From positions 1 through 64,000 of the forward strand of contig CAZECR010000002.1 of assembly GCA_964510495.1 (NCBI GenBank): a stretch of DNA of 64,000 nucleotides, written 5' to 3'. The notes under the pieces are model-generated. The model saw only the letters and a program-made list of their open reading frames with translations, did not search any database and had not been told where the DNA came from. Position numbers and translations under genes: made by a program. The stretch's first letter is position 1, and each line of letters opens with the position of its first letter. The stretch is from CAZECR01 sp964510495 (GTDB lineage: Bacteria; Patescibacteriota; Patescibacteriia; Magasanikbacterales; GWA2-37-8). Positions 8,322 to 14,956 of the stretch are shown in pieces.

Positions 8322-9356
8322 TTAAATTTTCTTGTTCATTCCCATTCTATTTTGAGCGACCGTCTCATCCACCCACCCACCTTTGACGAGCGCTTTCAGC
8401 GAATTCTCCATTGAAATCATATTGTCCTTTGAGCCCGTCTGAATAACTGATTTCAACTGAGCAATGTTATTTTCGCGCACCAAGTTAGCAACGGCTGGAG
8501 TATTAATTAATATTTCTCGAGCAGGCACACGACCAGCATCTTTGGACGGAACAAGTTGTTGTGCTACAACAACACGCAGAACGGCGGCCAGTTGGATAAG
8601 AATTTGTTTTTGCTTAGGGCCATCAAAGACATCCACGATACGCTCTATTGCTTCTGCTGCGCTCGAGGTATGCAGGGTAGAAAATACCAAGTGACCAGTT
8701 TCTGCGGCCGTTAAAACAGTTGCGATAGTCTCTGGGTCACGCATTTCGCCAACCATAATAACATTCGGATCTTGACGCAAGACATATTTAAGTGCCGAGG
8801 CAAACGATTCGGTATCTGTGCCGACTTCGCGTTGTTCTATAAGACTCAGCTTATTTTCAAAGTTAAACTCAATCGGATCTTCGACGGTAATAATATGTGC
8901 CTTACGACTTTTATTAATTTCTTCAACCAAAGAAGCGATCGTGGTGGATTTTCCAGAGCCCGTTGGACCTGTTACCAAAACTAAACCATCCAGCATTTTA
9001 GGAATTTCAAGGAGCGCTGGCTCAAAATTGAGATCTTCAGCCGATGGAATATTTGCTGGAATGAGACGAGCCGCAAGCCCAATCTGTTCTTCTTGACTAT
9101 GGAGATTCACGCGAAAACGGGTTCCTTCCAAGGTGTATCCGAAATCCAATTCTTTATGCTCTAGATATTTAGCTTTTTGCTCTTTGGAAAGCAACGCAAA
9201 AATTGCTGTTTCCAATTCTTTACCGAGTAAATTCTCATCTCCAATTTCCTTAAGCTCGCCTTCAATACGAATCATGGGTTTTTCGCTAGCAACTAAATGA
9301 AGGTCTGAGGCCTCTTGTTTAATCGCTTCTTTGAAGAAATTTTTGATGGTAAGCAT
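8322..9356 (-). CDS. pilT: PilT-like type IV pilus ATPase
   Basis: 344 aa hexameric secretion-type ATPase that powers pilus retraction. ASDLHL (16-21) in the N-terminal PAS-like domain, Walker A GPTGSGKST (130-138), Asp box VEDPIEF, IEQREVG, Walker B region LRQDPNVIMVGEMRD and His box GHLVFSTLHTSSA are all present. The C-terminal PilT motif, usually AIRxLIRE, appears as AVANLVRE. No other pilus gene is in the window. First gene of an operon with cca and nudix; the promoter at 9383-9411 faces away from the zinc-ribbon gene. Confidence 0.93.
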   Translation of the reverse strand: MLTIKNFFKEAIKQEASDLHLVASEKPMIRIEGELKEIGDENLLGKELETAIFALLSKEQKAKYLEHKELDFGYTLEGTRFRVNLHSQEEQIGLAARLIPANIPSAEDLNFEPALLEIPKMLDGLVLVTGPTGSGKSTTIASLVEEINKSRKAHIITVEDPIEFNFENKLSLIEQREVGTDTESFASALKYVLRQDPNVIMVGEMRDPETIATVLTAAETGHLVFSTLHTSSAAEAIERIVDVFDGPKQKQILIQLAAVLRVVVAQQLVPSKDAGRVPAREILINTPAVANLVRENNIAQLKSVIQTGSKDNMISMENSLKALVKGGWVDETVAQNRMGMNKKI

Positions 9357-9382
9357 ACCTTAAAAGCTAAAATTACCTTCCA

Positions 9383-9411
9383 ATACTATCATACCCTTTC
9401 CTGCTTGAAAA
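9383..9411 (-). promoter_or_regulatory. Promoter of the pilT operon
   Basis: Minus strand TTTTCA (9406-9411), 17-nt spacer, TAGTAT (9383-9388) with extended TGA. Its -35 box overlaps that of the opposite-facing zinc-ribbon promoter. Confidence 0.6.
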
Positions 9412-9433
9412 GAAGAAAATCGTATGGTAGGAT
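9405..9433 (+). promoter_or_regulatory. Promoter of the zinc-ribbon gene
   Basis: TTGAAA (9405-9410), 17-nt spacer, TAGGAT (9428-9433) with extended TGG. Shares five bases of its -35 box with the pilT promoter on the other strand. Confidence 0.6.
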
Positions 9434-9454
9434 GACGCCACGAGGAGGACTTCG

Positions 9455-9715
9455 ATGAGTGACATTGAACCAAAAAAGGCTACGCGCACTCCTGACCAGC
9501 CTTCCAAATCGGGGGCTGCTCGAGCGCCAATCAAGTTCTGCTGCAGGGTGTGCGGACACAACAGTTACGCAGAAGTCCGCGCTCCCCGTCCGGTTCGTCT
9601 CGGCGGGCCGCAGAGTGGTCCACCGGAGCTGCTTCACTGCGTCTGCAATGGGTGCAGTACGATCTTCACGGATCCAAAGAAGTTCTCAGCGTATATCCGT
9701 CCTGATCTGCCCTAG
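9455..9715 (+). CDS. GC-rich small zinc-ribbon protein
   Basis: 86 aa. Two CxxC knuckles, C30-C33 (CRVC) and C64-C67 (CNGC), separated by about 30 residues form a likely zinc ribbon; flanking Cys29 and Cys62 are also present. The N-terminal ~25 residues are polar and look disordered. No enzyme motif. GAGGAGG at 9442-9448 is a strong SD, in contrast to ordinary genes here, and codon use is GC-rich. Monocistronic, followed by a 10-bp hairpin. Function unknown; nucleic-acid binding is possible. Confidence 0.65.
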   Translation: MSDIEPKKATRTPDQPSKSGAARAPIKFCCRVCGHNSYAEVRAPRPVRLGGPQSGPPELLHCVCNGCSTIFTDPKKFSAYIRPDLP

Positions 9716-9746
9716 TTCGGGATGTGGTATGCGACTCCACCACCCT

Positions 9747-9775
9747 GGTCAAGGTGCGGAGGCCCCACCTTGACC
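9747..9775 (+). terminator. Hairpin after the zinc-ribbon gene
   Basis: 10-bp perfect stem (9747-9756 with 9766-9775), 9-nt loop, only a weak T-rich tail. It may be a leaky terminator; I found no acceptable separate promoter for the tRNA just downstream. Confidence 0.5.
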
Positions 9776-9800
9776 TTGTCCTACTTCAAAAATTTAAAAA

Positions 9801-9874
9801 CGGGCTGTAGCTCAGTTGGCTAGAGCGCTTGCATGGGGTGCAAGAGGTCGCAGGTTCAAGTCCTGTTAGCCCGA
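9801..9874 (+). tRNA. tRNA-Pro (anticodon GGG)
   Basis: 74 nt full cloverleaf: acceptor CGGGCTG with TAGCCCG, D stem GCTC/GAGC, anticodon stem CTTGC/GCAAG with loop ATGGGGT (anticodon GGG), T stem GCAGG/CCTGT with TTCAAGT loop, discriminator A. It begins with C and pairs C1-G72, typical of bacterial tRNA-Pro. CCA is not encoded. Confidence 0.95.
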
Positions 9875-9881
9875 CAGATAC

Positions 9882-9908
9882 AAAAACAGTCTAATCCGCT
9901 GTTTTTTA
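9882..9908 (+). terminator. Terminator of tRNA-Pro(GGG)
   Basis: 8-bp stem AAAAACAG/CTGTTTTT (9882-9889 with 9899-9906) running into a T tract. Confidence 0.75.
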
Positions 9909-9944
9909 TTTTTATCTTTTACTAAGATTAGTCCTTTATAACTA

Positions 9945-9973
9945 TTGACAAACTGTTGATTTGGTGATATTAT
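9945..9973 (+). promoter_or_regulatory. Consensus promoter of the 10097 gene
   Basis: TTGACA (9945-9950), 17-nt spacer, TATTAT (9968-9973), nearly ideal sigma-70. It leaves a ~115-nt 5' UTR that contains a direct repeat of CGATAAGCA (two copies around 9999-10022) and a 5-bp stem near 10053-10067. Confidence 0.75.
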
Positions 9974-10096
9974 TTTCTGTTTATACGGAACTTTCATGGT
10001 TCACGATAAGCACCGATAAGCATCGTCTTTTGACCGACGGGTACCTCTAGTCTTAAATACTAAGATTGGAGCAACCTGTATGTCTGGAGGATGTTA

Positions 10097-10621
10097 ATGC
10101 CGAACCGTAGCAAGATCAACGATGTGCGCTTTCGGGAAATCTGGCTCAACGCGGGCGCACTTGCCAGCGTCCCCAACGCCGGAAGCGCCACGATCTGCAA
10201 GGATTTTCTGACCCTCGTTCGCGAGGCGGTCGGTGCCAACGGCTGGATCGACCAGACGAGCATCAAGGCCGAGAATTTCCCGCAGATCAGCGGGACGCGG
10301 ACGCGGAAAAGAGAACTGGAGCTGGTGCCCTGCACTGGCGACGAAACCGGCGAGCAGGCCGCGAAGCGCCTCGTCGACGAGGGCTGTACTCTCGAGGACG
10401 GCGCCGCCCTCGCAGCCTTTTTCCGAAAGTTCCCGGAGAGATTCAAAAATGTCTCGGCCGTCCTCGCTTTGGCCGAGAACTCTCGGTGGAATGACGCGGG
10501 TCAGATCCGCGTCCCCTGTGCCTACGTGTACCGCGGCCAGCGGTGCTTCGAGACGCTCCTGTTCCACGCCAAGTTCAGCCCCAACTCCTTCATCCTTGTC
10601 TCGCGCCGGACTTCGGTCTAG
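10097..10621 (+). CDS. GC-rich orphan protein, unknown function
   Basis: 174 aa, apparently soluble, no signal peptide or membrane segment, rich in Arg/Ala/Glu; I recognise no family. ATG 10097 is chosen because GGAGG (10086-10090) sits 6 nt upstream. The strand is supported by a consensus promoter, the SD and a GC-rich terminator; a long ORF on the other strand is an artefact of high GC3. Codon use is sharply unlike the rmlA or zwf genes, suggesting acquisition from a high-GC donor. Cys residues at ~34, 79, 96, 142 and 150. Confidence 0.6.
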   Translation: MPNRSKINDVRFREIWLNAGALASVPNAGSATICKDFLTLVREAVGANGWIDQTSIKAENFPQISGTRTRKRELELVPCTGDETGEQAAKRLVDEGCTLEDGAALAAFFRKFPERFKNVSAVLALAENSRWNDAGQIRVPCAYVYRGQRCFETLLFHAKFSPNSFILVSRRTSV

Positions 10622-10637
10622 CGCTGGAGACATCCGC

Positions 10638-10670
10638 CCCGCACCCCTCCGGTGCGGGCTTCTGTTTTAT
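10638..10670 (+). terminator. Terminator of the 10097 gene
   Basis: 8-bp G/C stem CCCGCACC/GGTGCGGG (10638-10645 with 10651-10658), then CTTCTGTTTT. Confidence 0.7.
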
Positions 10671-10778
10671 ATAAAGGTTCTAACGTAGTCAACCCAAGCC
10701 GACACAAATACAACTTCACATATTTTAAGGAAGCTGCCGCTTTAGCGCTTTTTTTTATCTACAAATTTACAAGGCATA
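10671..10778. other. Intergenic, nothing recognised
   Basis: AT-rich spacer between two converging terminators in the 326-base gap 10622-10947. No ORF, tRNA or repeat seen. Confidence 0.6.
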
Positions 10779-10845
10779 ACAAAACAAAAAACCGGAGCCA
10801 CACTCTACTTCCAAGATTTTAGAAATAAAGTGTAGAGACTCCGGT
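10779..10845 (-). terminator. Terminator of the 10948-11397 lipoprotein gene
   Basis: On the minus strand an imperfect stem, CCGGAG with CTCCGG outside and CTCTAC with GTAGAG inside, followed by TTTTTTG-TTTT. A second smaller hairpin (CTTCAG/CTGAAG, ~10898-10916) lies closer to the gene. Confidence 0.65.
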
Positions 10846-10947
10846 CTCTAGTACATCGCGCTATTGAGCGTATGGTGGAGGTAAAAATGAGCGTTACTTC
10901 AGAACTTAGTCTGAAGTCGATAGTTGCAGGCTATCAGCCCGGGCGGC

Positions 10948-11397
10948 CTACTCGAGGGTGAACTCGATCAGCTGACCACCCTTCGACGGATCGTAGGTGA
11001 TCGTGGTGGGCTGCGCGAACACCGCGCTCTTCACCACACCACCCTCCGCCTGGAGGGTCAGCGACTGCACCACCACCTCCCCCATCTGCGTCAGGCACGG
11101 CGAGTAGTTCAGGACGGTGGCGTTGCCGATGCCGTCGAACATGAAGGTGACGACGCGCTTCACAGGCGTACCACCCCGAGGCGTCTCGTTCACCGTGAGG
11201 ACGGCGCTGTAGACGCTGCCGGCCTTATAGGTCGCCACGGACCCGTCGGGGTTCTTTCCCCTGAGCGCGACAGACGGGTGCGTATCGGACAGGGGGGCCA
11301 GATCGGAGCACAGCGCGACAGCGTTGCTCCCTGGAACCGCCTCGAGGCAGCCGGCGAAGAGAAAACCACCCAGAACCAACAGCATCTGCTTCATCAT
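10948..11397 (-). CDS. GC-rich predicted lipoprotein, unknown function
   Basis: 149 aa beginning MMKQMLLVLGGFLFAGC, a short signal peptide with lipobox LFAGC (Cys17), so predicted to be lipid-anchored outside the membrane. The mature part is beta-rich with two further Cys, looking like a small Ig- or lipocalin-like sandwich, but no family is recognised. The start at 11397 is set by GGAG (11406-11409) 8 nt upstream; the frame stays open for 28 codons more, through the 11435-11474 palindrome, but that would ruin the signal peptide. Own promoter and terminator; very GC-rich third positions. Confidence 0.7.
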   Translation of the reverse strand: MMKQMLLVLGGFLFAGCLEAVPGSNAVALCSDLAPLSDTHPSVALRGKNPDGSVATYKAGSVYSAVLTVNETPRGGTPVKRVVTFMFDGIGNATVLNYSPCLTQMGEVVVQSLTLQAEGGVVKSAVFAQPTTITYDPSKGGQLIEFTLE

Positions 11398-11434
11398 CTT
11401 AGTCACTCCGATCAACGCGAGACGAAATTGCCTC

Positions 11435-11474
11435 GGTACCATGGTTATAGAGCAAGTTCTATAACCATGGTACC
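11435..11474. repeat. 16-bp perfect inverted repeat in a 5' UTR
   Basis: Arms 11435-11450 and 11459-11474 are perfectly complementary around an 8-nt loop. It lies in the leader of the 10948-11397 lipoprotein gene, between the promoter (11526-11554) and the SD, so it would form a very stable mRNA stem-loop or serve as a DNA operator. Confidence 0.85.
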
Positions 11475-11525
11475 TGGCCATTCCGCTGCAGCTGAAGGTG
11501 AATTTTCATTCGACGAAGACAAATA

Positions 11526-11554
11526 GGTATACCATAAAACCGGCTTTTTGTCAA
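11526..11554 (-). promoter_or_regulatory. Promoter of the 10948-11397 lipoprotein gene
   Basis: Minus strand TTGACA (11549-11554), 17-nt spacer, TATACC (11526-11531) with extended TGG. Confidence 0.7.
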
Positions 11555-11668
11555 TACTGCAACTAGAATTAGCTCGTCTGCAATGGGAAAGTCTGGCATT
11601 AAAAATAACAATTTAGTGTTTCTTCGTGTATTTTTTTAGCTTAGATCAACAACTTTTACTGAGAACCC
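11555..11668. other. AT-rich spacer, nothing recognised
   Basis: Part of the ~350-base gene-free stretch between two divergent lipoprotein genes; only their promoters and the leader palindrome are seen in the whole stretch. Confidence 0.6.
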
Positions 11669-11720
11669 TTGACAACAAGGGCATTTTAAGGTAGCGTTTT
11701 TCCGCGAGGCAAAAGTGCCT
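11669..11720 (+). promoter_or_regulatory. Promoter and 5' stem-loop of lipoprotein paralogue 1
   Basis: TTGACA (11669-11674), 17-nt spacer, TAGCGT (11692-11697). The same unusual -10 and the following TTTTC are present at paralogue 2. A 5-bp stem-loop AGGCA/TGCCT (11707-11720) lies at the expected mRNA 5' end. SD GGAGG at 11736-11740. Confidence 0.6.
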
Positions 11721-11746
11721 GCGCATTAAACCCCTGGAGGAAGCCC

Positions 11747-12406
11747 ATGTACCCGACGAAGAGAAGCTCTGGAACCGCCTTCGGCCTGATCGCGCTCGCC
11801 TGTCTCGGCCTCAGCACCATCGGCTGCGGCGCGCCCCCGCTCCGCCAGGAGCCCACCGACACGATCGTCAACCGGCAGCCCGAGGACCTCCCGCCCGCCG
11901 ACTCGAGCGGCTTGCACCGCGACGGGAACTGCCTCTGGGTCTGGGCGGAGGGCCGACAGCTCTACACCAAGGTGGATGCGGCCACCCTCAAGCCGTCGCC
12001 CGACGCGACGGTCTTCGAGGGACCGGCCAAGACCATCCAGCTGGCGCGCCACTTCTTCCCGGATGGCGCCGTCGGCGGCACCCCGGCCTGGGACTTCAGC
12101 CTGCCCACGCCGAGCCTCGTCGGACGCAAGTTCGGCACGACCCCCGAGGCCCTCTTCCCGGCGCAGAGCGGCAACCTCAGCTGGGTCGGCATGCAGGTGA
12201 ATGCGACGCCCGACTTCGAGGGCGTCACCATGGCCTATCGGATCTTCGCCAGCGCCGGTGCGACCCCGGCCGCAGGCGTGAACGCCACCCCCAAGGAGCT
12301 GGAGGCCCCCTACACCACCTGGTACGTCTTCTGCAAGCAGCCCATCGACCCGGCGAAGCTCGAGACCCTGAAGGCCAAGGCCCCCTACGGCCGCACCCGC
12401 CGCTAA
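11747..12406 (+). CDS. GC-rich predicted lipoprotein, tandem paralogue 1
   Basis: 219 aa. Signal peptide with lipobox STIGC (Cys27). Shares with the next gene RSSGT near the start, a C-x-W-x-[WF]-A-x-G-x-Q-x-Y-T block, TLKP-x-P, W-x-GM, a second Cys near the C-terminus in a [FL]xC context, LEAPY and the end APYGRTxR. The two non-lipobox Cys are conserved between the copies and may form a disulfide. No family recognised. Third positions are almost all G or C, in contrast to the AT-rich neighbours. Own promoter, strong SD, 3' inverted repeat and terminator. Confidence 0.75.
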   Translation: MYPTKRSSGTAFGLIALACLGLSTIGCGAPPLRQEPTDTIVNRQPEDLPPADSSGLHRDGNCLWVWAEGRQLYTKVDAATLKPSPDATVFEGPAKTIQLARHFFPDGAVGGTPAWDFSLPTPSLVGRKFGTTPEALFPAQSGNLSWVGMQVNATPDFEGVTMAYRIFASAGATPAAGVNATPKELEAPYTTWYVFCKQPIDPAKLETLKAKAPYGRTRR

Positions 12407-12457
12407 CGGGCGCATACTTCCTCGCATAACCTCATAAACCAAGAGGTGGCGCGAACT

Positions 12458-12516
12458 GATTCCGCCCCCTCTACCACTGCCTAGTTATATAACTACGCAG
12501 TGGTAGGGGCGGAATC
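12458..12516. repeat. 59-bp bulged palindrome after lipoprotein paralogue 1
   Basis: Arms 12458-12488 and 12489-12516 pair along nearly their full length, apart from a 3-nt bulge in the left arm and one mismatch; there is no real loop. It lies between the stop and the U-tract terminator. A relative of it follows paralogue 2. Confidence 0.85.
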
Positions 12517-12526
12517 ATCATAAAAG

Positions 12527-12556
12527 TAATCTCACCATACGTGAGGTTATTTTTTT
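12527..12556 (+). terminator. Terminator of lipoprotein paralogue 1
   Basis: 9-bp stem (12527-12535 with 12541-12549, one G-U) and seven T. Confidence 0.8.
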
Positions 12557-12631
12557 ACCCAAAACCAAGTAGCAAACTTGACATCTTTTAAAATTTTTTG
12601 GCTAATTTAAAACAATTTTTCTTCACAAGCC

Positions 12632-12689
12632 TTGACAGCGACCATATTTTGCTGTAGCGTTTTTCGGCCAGGCTAAAAAAGCCTGAGCC
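12632..12689 (+). promoter_or_regulatory. Promoter and 5' stem-loop of lipoprotein paralogue 2
   Basis: TTGACA (12632-12637), 17-nt spacer, TAGCGT (12655-12660), as at paralogue 1. Stem CAGGCT/AGCCTG (12669-12674 with 12680-12685), extended by GGC/GCC past one bulged base, starts at the expected mRNA 5' end. SD GGAGGG at 12700-12705. Confidence 0.65.
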
Positions 12690-12712
12690 ACTCAAATTTG
12701 GAGGGAGAAGTC

Positions 12713-13390
12713 ATGAACTTGTTCACGAGAAGCTCTGGAACCAACGCCTTCGCTGGCCTGCTCTGCCTACTGCTCACGATCGGTTGCGGCACGCCCGCGA
12801 TCCAGATTCCACAGATCGACTCGGTCCTCAACACGCAGCCGATCTTCCTGCCGGTCGCGAACAGCAGGGGTCAACGCGAGGACACATCGTGTCGTTGGGT
12901 CTTTGCCCGTGGCAAGCAGCGCTACACGCCGGAAGGCGGCACGCTGAAGCCAAACCCGATCGCCGTGCTCTACGCCGACGCCTCGGCCAACTCGCCGGTC
13001 ATCGGCAAGTACTACCTCACCGGTTGGCCGGACGGCATCCACACGTGGGACATTGCCTACTTGGACCTCACGTCGACGGATACACCGTCAAACGTCCACA
13101 TCGTGGGCGGCACTACTGCTGCAGCGAAGACGCTCCTGCCGGCTAAGGATAACAACCAATCCTGGATGGGCATGCCTGCCCGGTCGGAGAACGACCCCGC
13201 GATCAACGCGGCCTACAGCATCTTTACGTACCTCGGCGCACCGCCGACGCGGGGTTCGGAGGCAAGCCCACAGGAGCTCGAGGCTCCCTACAGCGCCTGG
13301 CACCTTCTTTGCAATGAGTTCGTCTTCGACAACTCGGATGCCCTGAAGGATTTCACGGATTCGGCGCCGTACGGACGCACCCACCGCTAG
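12713..13390 (+). CDS. GC-rich predicted lipoprotein, tandem paralogue 2
   Basis: 225 aa. Signal peptide with lipobox LTIGC (Cys24). Paralogous to the gene at 11747 along its whole length, with the same conserved Trp/Cys blocks and C-terminal APYGRTHR. ATG 12713 chosen for GGAGGG 7 nt upstream; an in-frame TTG at 12698 would overlap that SD. Slightly less GC-rich than copy 1. Promoter, leader hairpin, palindrome and terminator are all duplicated with the gene, so the whole transcription unit was copied. Function unknown; surface or secreted role likely. Confidence 0.75.
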   Translation: MNLFTRSSGTNAFAGLLCLLLTIGCGTPAIQIPQIDSVLNTQPIFLPVANSRGQREDTSCRWVFARGKQRYTPEGGTLKPNPIAVLYADASANSPVIGKYYLTGWPDGIHTWDIAYLDLTSTDTPSNVHIVGGTTAAAKTLLPAKDNNQSWMGMPARSENDPAINAAYSIFTYLGAPPTRGSEASPQELEAPYSAWHLLCNEFVFDNSDALKDFTDSAPYGRTHR

Positions 13391-13442
13391 CCCTCCCCAG
13401 CACAACCGCCCCAGCTTTTCAAACATAGAGCGGGCGAATCTT

Positions 13443-13499
13443 ATTCTGCCCCCTCTACCACTACCTATTTATGTAACTATGTAGTGGTAGGGGCGGAAT
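13443..13499. repeat. Bulged inverted repeat after lipoprotein paralogue 2
   Basis: Left arm 13443-13464 pairs with right arm 13481-13499, with the same extra three bases (CTC) in the left arm as in the copy at 12458-12516. The loop has diverged while the stem is kept. Confidence 0.8.
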
Positions 13500-13511
13500 C
13501 TTCTGAATTAA

Positions 13512-13543
13512 AATAACCTCGACATACTCGAGGTTATTTTTTT
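13512..13543 (+). terminator. Terminator of lipoprotein paralogue 2
   Basis: 11-bp perfect stem (13512-13522 with 13528-13538), CATAC loop identical to that of paralogue 1's terminator, then a T run. Confidence 0.85.
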
Positions 13544-13569
13544 ACTTGCTCAGACAAAAATGCTATATT
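13541..13569 (+). promoter_or_regulatory. Promoter of tRNA-Pro(CGG)
   Basis: TTTACT (13541-13546), 17-nt spacer, TATATT (13564-13569) with extended TGC; begins in the T run of the preceding terminator. Confidence 0.6.
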
Positions 13570-13588
13570 AAAATTTTATTTACTACAT

Positions 13589-13662
13589 CGGCCTATAGCG
13601 CAGTTGGCTAGCGCGCATCGTTCGGGACGATGAGGTCGTGGGTTCAAGTCCCACTAGGCCGA
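13589..13662 (+). tRNA. tRNA-Pro (anticodon CGG)
   Basis: 74 nt cloverleaf: acceptor CGGCCTA/TAGGCCG, anticodon stem CATCG/CGATG with loop TTCGGGA (anticodon CGG), T arm GTGGG-TTCAAGT-CCCAC, discriminator A, CCA not encoded. The second proline tRNA of the window; reads CCG. Confidence 0.95.
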
Positions 13663-13666
13663 CAAA

Positions 13667-13766
13667 NNNNNNNNNNNNNNNNNNNNNNNNNNNNNNNNNN
13701 NNNNNNNNNNNNNNNNNNNNNNNNNNNNNNNNNNNNNNNNNNNNNNNNNNNNNNNNNNNNNNNNNN
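13667..13766. other. Scaffold gap (100 N) beside tRNA-Pro(CGG)
   Basis: Exactly 100 N, four bases after the tRNA. It hides the 3' end of the minus-strand membrane protein gene and any tRNA terminator. Confidence 0.95.
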
Positions 13767-14943
13767 TAAACTTCCATTCATTAATCCGATTTGCCAGGAT
13801 TACAGTAAGACCGGCGACAATCGATTCTGTTGAACCGACGGCTGCAAGCACAAAACCATTATGCATCACCCCGGAAAGTGCCGCAATCATACCCATGATA
13901 GGAGCCAGACAAGCTCCGATTAAAAGACCCAAACGAGCAGGATTGGTAAAGTCCTGGCGCAAGGCAATATGATAGAGGCGTTCGTGGTGCACCTCAGCAA
14001 GCTTACTTGCTTGCTGCAATTTATGAGCACTTTTTTGATACAAAAACAAAGACTGTATTGCCGTAGTAAGCGACAGAGCCACTGCGGAAAGACCAAAGAC
14101 AATACCGGCTAGTGCCGTATGCCCGGTTTCAAGTAAATGCTCGACTTGAAAAGCCCCATAGGTAGCTATGGCGAATACCGGTATAAGAATAATCGAACGA
14201 CGAGCCAAAACTTTCCAGCCAAACCCGGAACCACGCAGGGCCGTCATTTCAGCGGCTTCACCCAGGAGATCATCTGCTGATGCGGCAAAAACTTTACCTA
14301 TGCCTGAAGCGTATTTTTCAAGCACATGCGCGATGGGGCCGACGATAAATAAAATTTTAATAATCGACTGCGCAATTTCAGTGCGCTCATGAGCGTTATC
14401 GTTGATAATTCTAAAAACAGAGTAATCAACCGAAAGGGGGTACAAAATTTCTGTCAGTTCAGTCATCAGCTTTTGCTCTTCCGGTTTAATACCGACATTT
14501 TCTTCATCAACCAAAACTAAACGTTTGAAACGCAAACGATCACGCAAAAGTATTTCAACCGCTTCATCTAAATTTTCTTTGTGCTCATTGGCCTTTTGAC
14601 GATCAGCTTCGGTAATACGAGGTAAGTGTTTATTTCTCAATAACTCTGGCAGCCACGTAATAATATAGTTTTCTTGAGAGAAGACGCTAATAGTGTGAAC
14701 TGCTTTCAAAATATTTTCGGGAGTTTTAAGAACCGTACGCACACCAATTGCCTTACCTTCAGCAAGAATCTGACTAATCTTTGGTTTGTAGTCCGGATAT
14801 TTTTTGAGAATATATCGTAATTCAATCGGTAAATATTCTTCAAACTCCAATTCTTTTTCAAGAGAAATAACATCAATCCGGTAGGTACCAATAAGGGATT
14901 CTTCAGGCGGTTTACCCATGAGACGAGACAAGAATTTTGGCAT
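13767..14943 (-). CDS. Membrane protein of unknown function, 3' end in gap
   Basis: About 392 residues visible. Residues ~1-200 are soluble and charged. After that come about four or five hydrophobic segments (IILIPVFAIATYGAF; AGIVFGLSAVALSLT; LGLLIGACLAPIMGMIAAL; FVLAAVGSTESIVAGLTVIL). No family recognised. It is the last gene of the operon starting at 24396, after rmlA; a link to glycan assembly is inferred from position only. The real stop is in or beyond the gap. Confidence 0.75.
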
Positions 14944-14956
14944 ATATAGCTAGATT

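Noticed and set aside
9786..9800. TTTAAA as a -10 for tRNA-Pro(GGG) with TTGACC upstream
   Set aside because: Transcription would begin inside the tRNA; more likely read through from the zinc-ribbon unit.
10094..10633. 179-aa ORF on the minus strand
   Set aside because: Opposite the 10097-10621 gene; the plus strand has a consensus promoter, GGAGG and a terminator, the minus strand has none.
10924..11526. 200-aa ORF on the plus strand
   Set aside because: Mirror of the 10948-11397 lipoprotein; His/Arg-rich composition typical of an antisense GC-rich frame.
11726..12442. 238-aa ORF on the minus strand
   Set aside because: Lies opposite the lipoprotein gene 11747-12406; long only because high GC3 removes stops. 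The plus strand has promoter, SD, signal peptide and a paralogue.
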